Under the pieces are notes generated by a model. It worked only from the letters and a program-made list of their open reading frames with translations, had not been told where the DNA came from and did not search any database. Made by a program: the position numbers and the translations under genes. DNA of 64,000 bases from Steromphala cineraria (Eukaryota > Mollusca > Gastropoda > Trochida > Trochidae), in assembly GCA_916613615.1 (NCBI GenBank), contig OU744730.1, positions 32,969,315-33,033,314 of the forward strand, in the 5' to 3' direction. Within the stretch, counting starts at the first letter, position 1, and each line of letters begins with the position of its first letter. Positions 57,620 to 64,000 of this stretch are shown here, in pieces.

Positions 57620-58345
57620 TTCCATAGCTTATTCAACAGTTGGTTGTTTCTGAATGGTGTACAGAGGTGTTTGGACATTTGGAGAAAGATGTCATTTTGT
57701 GATCAGTAAGAAAGTTTGGTGGTGTTGACTTTTGGAACTTGGATTTGGATGATCTGGGACAAATGGATTATGGCTTGATTCAGCAGTCTTATCAATAGGT
57801 TATTCAACAGTTTGATGTTTCTGTATGGAATAGTCGGAGGTGTTTGGACATTTTGAGATAGATGTCTTGACTTCTGAAAGTTGATGAAGAAGGGATAACT
57901 AGAGGTGTTTTGACTTTTGGAGAAATATGCCCTTTTGTGACCAGAAAGATAATTTTGGGAGAAGAGGTCTCAACTTCTGGGGCTTAGATGTTGATGAAGA
58001 TACAACTGGAGGTGTTTGGACAATGGGAATTTGTGGAGAAAGAAGTTGATTTGTGACCAATAAAAGACTTAAGGGGAGGTGTTCTCGACTTATTGACCCT
58101 TGATTTTGATCAGTGGTGTTTGGACATTTGGATAAATCTGGAGAAACATTTGGAGAAAGATGTTGTTTTATGACCAGTAAGAAACTTTGGTAGAAGTGAT
58201 TTTGACTTTTGGAACTTGGATATCAATGCTCTTGGACAAATGGTTTGATTCTTTGATGATAAAAGAGCTGAAGCCTATCTAGAATTTTCTGAAGTTGATC
58301 ATTTCCAAATTAAAAAAAAAAGTGGTGTTTAGACATTTGGAGATT
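57620..58345. repeat. Degenerate tandem repeat, GGTGTTTGGACATTTGGAGA family
   Basis: The motif GGTGTTTGGACATTTGGAGA with variants recurs at about 57666, 57838, 57905, 58010, 58107 and 58324. Around it lie ACTTTTGGAACTTGGAT, GTGACCAGTAAGAAA, and a longer duplicated block with TTATTCAACAGTTTG (57630 and 57798). Period is irregular, roughly 100-170 bp. Confidence 0.75.
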
Positions 58346-58429
58346 TAATCTAGACAGTTGGTCAGTTGAGCATTTGCGTGTCATGAAACAACAGGAAAAG
58401 TACATAACAGCTAAGAGTGAAATGGACTC

Positions 58430-58624
58430 CTACAAAGATGCTTTCAAGAGGAACAACACATCTATGTAGAAATAAACAGTGGGACAATTTTCCAAAACAC
58501 ATTGGAAATAATTAAATAAAACTTTTGAAAAAGTAATCAAAAAAGCATTGAAAAAGTAATCAAAAAAGCATTGGAAAAAATAATTAACAAGACATTGGAA
58601 AAAATATTCAATGTTTGTCATCAA
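58430..58624. repeat. Short AAAAGCATTGGAAAAAGTAAT repeats
   Basis: Four or five copies of a ~28-nt A-rich unit around ATTGGAAAA (about 58500-58610). It yields a fortuitous Phe-rich minus-strand frame. Confidence 0.6.
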
Positions 58625-58661
58625 AAGCTAAGTTGACTTGAAAGAGAAATAAACTGGAGCA

Positions 58662-58756
58662 ATGGAGGGATGTTTAAAACCATTGTGCTCTGTGGTGGGT
58701 TGTGCCCGGAGGAACGTGCCCCAGAGCGAACCAGCAGAGATACCAATGCCTTTTGG
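58662..58756 (+). CDS. Candidate first coding exon, possibly THAP-like (N-terminus only)
   Basis: ATG at 58662 in good context (AGCAATGGA) opens 31 codons, MEGCLKPLCSVVGCARRN..., and reaches a strong donor GG|GTAAGT at 58757 in phase 2. C9-x4-C14 in CSVVGC resembles the start of THAP domains (C2CH DNA-binding fingers found in transcription factors and P-element transposases). The W and C-x2-H parts would lie in a later exon, which I did not find before the window ends. GC content is above the flanks. Could also be another Cys-rich N-terminus or chance. Confidence 0.35.
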
Positions 58757-59520
58757 GTAAGTTTTAACTGTCTTATATTGGCACAACGCTAAAGATGGAT
58801 GAAGGTTTCAATGGTATCTTGCCACTTTTCCAGTTTAGTTGCCAAATGTTTACAAACTTGACTCTTGAGTAAGTTACAGATTACAAGAATAATCTGAAGA
58901 CATTATAATGTCGATGAGGAGTTCATATTCATTATAAGGTCTGTCAGTTTGACCCTAAAATAAGATAAGCCTAAGGCTATAAGAATCTTGCAATAAAATC
59001 TTTGGTTGTGAGCTGAATTTTCCTAATTCTGCCCAACTTTTGTTGTCCCTGTTACTTCTAAATCTTCATGCTGTAATCAATACAAACCAACTTTAAGATT
59101 CTTCAAATTGTCCCAACTTATAAGAATTTCATGTCTAAGAAAGAAATTACATAGCATCAAGAAACTACTGTCGACCATTTTTGTAATTACACCTTTTTGT
59201 GATAAGGATATTGATGTTCATTGCCTAACGTAACAGATATTTTCATTTGTGAACTGCTAGATTTGAATGAAAAATATTGTAGTGCAATAGTTAACATTAT
59301 GTTACTGCCAATTTAATTCAGGTCGTCAAGCACCTCCCGTTAAACACTTTTTTCTATTTCCTCTCTTTCCATTTACCAGCAGCTGTTTACATCATGTTAC
59401 CCACCTAGTAACTAATAACGACATGAGTGATACAGGTATCTATTGGTTGAGTGAGTGCCTCAAGGGGGGTAACTCTTGCTGTATCTGGTGTATCTCAAAA
59501 CTCTTCTCCAATCTGCATTG
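58757..59520. other. Stretch after the candidate exon, nothing certain
   Basis: A frame open without ATG from about 59316 to 59540 follows an acceptor-like ATTTAATTCAG (ending 59321), but its phase does not match the donor at 58757. Confidence 0.3.
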
Positions 59521-60000
59521 CTATGTGTACATGTAACGTTACAGTAATAACAGCATAAGTGCTAACTGGGGTATTGCAAGGCCTTAGGGGGTGTATTTTT
59601 ACCATCTCTATTCACCTCTGTTGTATATAACATAAGTTCCTTGCTGATAATCGTCCTTGGTAATATTTCATATGATATATCCTTCATATCTACATCACTA
59701 TTTATTCTTGTAACGTTACAGTAATAACAGTGTAAGTGCTAACTGGGGTATTGCAAGGAGATGTATTTTTACCACCTCTATTCCGCTCTACTTTACTCTA
59801 TAAGTTCTTGCTGTGTAATCCTCAGTATCCTAAATTATGGTCCTTGGTAATATTCCATATGATATATCCTACATATCTACATTGATATTTTTACTTGCAA
59901 CATTTGAGTAATAACAGTATTGAGAGCTGGAATATTGCAAGGGGATGTACTTATACCATATCTATTCGACTCTACAACATAAGTACCTTGCTGGAGCACA
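59520..60000. repeat. ~180-bp tandem repeat, about 2.6 copies
   Basis: Copies begin near 59533, 59711 and 59893. Shared blocks are TAACGTTACAGTAATAACAG, GTATTGCAAGG, CTTGGTAATATT and CATATGATATATCCT. Confidence 0.9.
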
Positions 60001-60689
60001 CTTATTACCTGTTTCACCAATGTCCATGAATTGAGTTATATTTGTTCTTGATTAATTCCAGATGAATCAATCAGAATTGTCTTTAAGATAAATGATAGTA
60101 GCTTGTGCATAATCAACCTTTACTAGTTCTATAGCCATCAAACAGCATTATACTGTACATACAGCCTTAGTCAATTATGTCTTCACCTCCGTTCCAAAAA
60201 GGTAGCTTTTCAAGAATACTTGATATTAATTTGCATTGAAAAAAATTTTCTTCTCAAATTTATGTGTCCAATTACATTAATTTCAGAAATTTTATCAATT
60301 TGAATGAAAGTTGGATACAACAATTTTCTTATTTGAAAGAAATACCTAACCTTAATATGTAAATTAATTATTATTCATAAGAGAAAATAAATTGATAATG
60401 TCCATTTGGAAAATCATCAACAAGTTTCAAAAATTTCCTTTGTTTTCTCTCACAAATTTTGCATTAATACTTTTAGAGCGTCTTTCTGAGAGTCAACTAT
60501 ATATAAGTAGCTTGTAAGTTTCCACCTAGTTTGCTTCTAAGTACTGTTGATGGACAAGTCTTGATAAAGATGTATATCGGTCCGCTGATTGCTCCCTTGG
60601 TGTGTATATCTGGTGTATATCTTGCTTACCTACCTATCTACCCTCCCAACTGACTGATTTCCTCACAGGGGGTTAAAGAGACCAGGCAG

Positions 60690-61450
60690 GCAGAGGCTCT
60701 GTTGAATAAATAAACAGTTGTACTACTTACAGTATCTTTACCGTGGAAAGATGACTTATTTTAATGCAGGAGAAGCCTGTTAAATAAATACCAGTTGTAA
60801 TGTAAGTAGTATATGCTCTGTGAAAAATAAACTAATTACGAAGAAAGGAAGGTTTGTTAAATAAATAAATAGTTGAAATGCTAGTAATATTCATTGGACC
60901 GGAAGTTAATGATAGTATTTGCAGTAAAAGGCTTTGAATAATAAATACAATTGTCATGGTATTTTTTTAAAGTGTCAAAATGAGAAGTTTGTTCAGTAGA
61001 CAAACAGTTATTTTTCTTGTCGTATAGAAGTACTGTTATCATTAAACAGCAGTAGGATTTTCAGGGTAACATAATATTATATGTTTTCAAACAAACAAAA
61101 ATATTGCAATAAAGGCAGTTTTTTTAACATGAGATCAACAATTCATGTCATTTTAAGCAATATTACATATCAATAGATTATTGAAAATTTTCATAAACTT
61201 AAAAACCTAGTGTTTGATGCGCAGCAGAGTTAATAGATAAACAGTTGTGAGGATATATGTACTAGAGTTCAAAATAGACTGACTTATTAGGATGCAGCAG
61301 AGGTCTTATATATCAATCAGTAGTTGTAACACTAGTAGTATGAGTGTACAGATTGCATCGGTAAAAGTAATAAGGAAGAGGTCAGGTGATCTTCACAGGA
61401 GGTCCTGTTGAATATATAAACAGTTGTAATGAAAGCAGCATCTATCATAA
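60690..61450. repeat. Degenerate ~80-100-bp tandem repeat
   Basis: A unit like GAGGTCCTGTTGAATAAATA then AACAGTTGTAATG recurs at about 60695, 60770, 60850, 60930, 60990, 61220, 61300 and 61400 with many changes. Confidence 0.65.
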
Positions 61451-61584
61451 TACGTCCAACCTCTAAGTTAGAAAGCTTTTACTCTGGTAGTTTCCCTGCT
61501 GTCAGTTGATGGGAGGGAGAGGTTTAGGAAAGGGAGGGGGGTCATTTTTGTCTTTATTTAATCAAGAAAACCATTGAAATTAGG

Positions 61585-61860
61585 AGGTGGGATAGTGTGT
61601 GGGGAGCGTGTTCGGCTTCGAAACAGAAGGTCGGTTATTCTAGTCGTGCCAGGAGCTCAAAAATTTTGCCTGCAGTAGAGAACTGCTCTACATGCAGTCA
61701 GGTTTTGGGTGCAATGCTACACTGAATTTCAGCACGGTACCACCCATGATTTGCTAGTTTCAGCTGAGGTTTGCAGGTTTCACCGTAATACATAGCCACA
61801 ATAGTGTTGTGGGCTTGATATACTTGAAAGCGATGATAAACCCCTCACCCCCATTGAAAT
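61585..61860 (+). mobile_element. Possible tRNA-derived SINE
   Basis: GTGTGTGGGGAGCGTGTTCG followed by GCTTCGAAACAGAAGGTCGG resembles a tRNA D-arm and anticodon arm. A degenerate B box follows at about 61630-61650 (GGTTATTCTAGTCGTGCC). A non-tRNA body continues with CTCTACATGCAGTCAGG and GCAGGTTTCACCGTAA. No flanking duplication seen. Confidence 0.45.
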
Positions 61861-62484
61861 GATCCGATGAATATTAATTTCACAAAAAAGGCAAATGTTC
61901 TTTTACATTTTGTCATTCACTCAACATACACAGATATATATATCTTATAGGCCCAAAATAAATAAAAAAATCAAACTTGCACATAGATGTAAATTGAAAT
62001 AACCTAAGCTCAAAACAAGTAAATAAGATTTGTATTACCAAGGTTTTTACAGAAATAAATATTTGTAAACCTAGTGGAATATTTTGTGGTAATTTAAAAA
62101 AACATTTACCATTTGTAGAAACTTTTAACAAAATGCCTTAATATATTTCAACACATTTTGTTTCTTTATGTCATAGGGGCAATAGGGTATGGGTATTTTC
62201 ATCAATAAAATATTTTAAGAGATCTTTAGGGAAATTATAATTTAGAATAGACATTTATTCATATATACTGAGATATGGTGGCATTGACATTTTGACTGAC
62301 AAGCACATTTCTCTAGATACAGATTAAGATTGACCTAAATGACTTGGAGTAAACGTTTACGTGAGCTGTCTCATGTGTTCCTTGTTTACATTACACCTGT
62401 ACATGGTAGGTCCATATATTTTAGATCCCTTTTGGTCTATTCATAGAATACGGGTGAGTGATCTTTCCCTATTTGAATTGACCA
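61861..62484. other. Non-coding stretch
   Basis: AT-rich, nothing recognised. Confidence 0.4.
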
Positions 62485-62488
62485 TTAA

Positions 62489-62803
62489 AGGGACAGCCCT
62501 ATTGGGGTATTTTTGTTGGAACAAGATTTGAAAGGACACAGTGATGCATCTATTCTTTGAGAAATTGTTAAATCTTGAACAACTAAATTGTTACCCTGAC
62601 AAACATATTATGAAAATAAGTTTATAGAAGAAAGAAGGAAAGGATGCGTGCAAGGGTCACTGTTGTCAGAAGCACGATCTAACAGAAGTAACAGAAGTAA
62701 GTAAAATAAGTTTGAATTGATCATGTAATAATTATATATAAGTATAAACAGGGAGCAACTCTTTAATTTGGTTTTCACAAAAAATAATTATATGACTGTC
62801 CCT
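62489..62803. mobile_element. TTAA-flanked MITE, family M2 (315 bp)
   Basis: Ends AGGGACAGCC and GACTGTCCCT are short inverted repeats, flanked by TTAA (62485-62488 and 62804-62807). The outer AGGGRCAG is shared with family M1, so one transposase type may mobilise both. No ORF. Confidence 0.75.
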
Positions 62804-62807
62804 TTAA

Positions 62808-63639
62808 GTAGTATGTTAGTTCAAATGTTTAATGCTATTTATTTTTTAAGTAAAAATTAATCATTGATTGGTGTATCCTTATAAAAAATAAAAAATGATA
62901 AACTATTATTTAAATCACATTTGACATAATTATCATTGTATAAGATATATGTGTATATATCATGATGTGTATATAATCTGATGAACTATCACAATTCATT
63001 AAACTTTACTTTGAAAACTCAAAACTTTTATAAAGCTCATTGTTTTTTTGTATGTGAATGATAGCAAACAGTGCAATATAAATTACACAAGAACAAGGTT
63101 GGGTGACAATGCAGTTGTTACTGTACAATGTAGACAAAAGGACATTGGTGTGTAGGTCAAGTTTAGATCATAGCTTTAGATGAAACAATGTACAGGGAGC
63201 CACTTCTTATGTTTTCACTCCATGTGTTGAAGGGTTTGTATACTTGCTGAGTAAGTTTTATTCTTGAATTTCATGATGTACAGAATAATTTGGGCTATCT
63301 GACAGTCTAATTATTATAAACCTAGTTTTGAGGATCAAAACTTAAAATATTAAATCTCTCAAGATACAAGATCCTCTTCACTAGGTCTTAATGCAGATCA
63401 TAAGTCGCTTGTTTTTTTATCGGATCAGTGCAGGCAAAACCTAGTTGTTTGGAGACCAATCACGTCTTCACGCTTAAAAGACATATTTTGAAAGTATGGT
63501 TACAGGAGTTGTTACTTGTTAATGTATTTGTCATGTTATACAACAATGGAAAAACAAGACTGCACCCAAAATCAAACCAAAAAAATCATGTAGTTTGTGT
63601 TGATGAGTTTTTCTTCTTTATTCGTCAAAAAATCTTTTG
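62808..63639. other. Non-coding stretch
   Basis: Nothing supported. The short frame at 63428-63640 lacks features. Confidence 0.4.
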
Positions 63640-63760
63640 AAACGTTTGAAAATAAGAGTGAAATAATCATGTAATAACCATACATAAGTATATATATAGA
63701 GGGAAGTACTTTTAATTTTTTCCTCCACAAAAGTACTCCGATTGGACTGTCCTTTTAGTA
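63640..63760 (+). mobile_element. Partial M2 MITE copy
   Basis: Diverged match to the right third of 62489-62803: TGTAATAA-CATA, AAGTATA, GGGA-G, TTTTAATTT, CACAAAA and GGACTGTCCTTTTAG. Confidence 0.65.
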
Positions 63761-64000
63761 AACAGTAAATATTTCATGACGATAAAGACGATTACTGTTA
63801 TTGACAAGGAAATCTACATGGATGTCAGTAGCTGTCAATCAGTGCAGTAATCATTGTGGTTTGAAAGAAGTGGGTGATCATCATGTTATTGTGTGGTCAC
63901 TCAAGGTTATAATTAACGATAGGTCATCATTTCAAGGTGTTAACAATTGTCACATTTGGTTGTGGTCATTCAAAATACATGTGAAATATGTCTTGTTTTG
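63761..64000. other. Right window edge
   Basis: No feature recognised. Confidence 0.4.

Noticed and set aside
61585..61690. Functional tRNA gene
   Set aside because: No closed acceptor stem, a degenerate B box and an attached non-tRNA body indicate a SINE-like element, not a tRNA gene.

Overview
The window is animal nuclear DNA: very AT-rich, with spliceosomal introns, tRNA-derived SINEs, decayed non-LTR retrotransposons, many short inverted-repeat DNA transposons, and abundant micro- and minisatellites. A marine invertebrate is the best guess. A bivalve would fit the ~170-bp satellite and the TTAA-flanked MITEs, but nothing here proves the phylum.

Only one gene can be modelled end to end. 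It is a three-exon class A GPCR on the + strand (coding exons 19480-20292, 25893-26091, 26824-26957; 381 residues). Its layout resembles the prostanoid-receptor group: a Cys-Asn pair in TM5, a G-W-Y-C second loop, and an arginine nine residues before the Asn of NPxxY, which is position 7.40. It has DRW and NPFVY in place of the vertebrate prostanoid ERY and DPW. Intron 1 (5.6 kb) holds a fold-back element, a (CTA)n microsatellite fused to a partial copy of that element, and a 2.3-kb tandem array. Intron 2 holds a fold-back with nearly identical 114-bp arms.

Left part (1-19 kb): no convincing gene. It holds a ~170-bp satellite (1.04-2.0 kb), a 1.3-kb TA-flanked DNA transposon (4.0-5.3 kb), a repeat family whose second copy lies inverted at 17.7-18.1 kb, several copies of a ~357-bp TTAA-flanked MITE (also at 44.3-45.0 kb), an L1-like ORF2 fossil, a pentanucleotide array, and a cluster of cAMP-response-element palindromes.

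Middle (27-40 kb): nested inverted-repeat elements. A 5.4-kb fold-back (27.85-33.22 kb) encloses a 1.27-kb element built from palindromic TCCTAATTAGGA units. These are followed by a 182-bp tandem duplication, a 410-bp TTA-flanked MITE, a tRNA-derived SINE, and a truncated LINE with a 43-44-bp target duplication.

Right part (41-64 kb): mostly unassigned AT-rich sequence with scattered exon-like signals. These are possible first exons at 42.67 and 58.66 kb (the latter THAP-like), minus-strand terminal-exon-like ORFs at 52.8 and 56.5 kb, and a GC-richer segment at 49.85-49.93 kb with CRE, kappaB-like and E-box words. Degenerate tandem repeats occupy 57.6-58.3, 59.5-60.0 and 60.7-61.45 kb, and a second TTAA MITE family lies near the right edge. 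No rRNA, tRNA gene, CRISPR or complete transposase is visible. All repeat relations were found by eye within the window.
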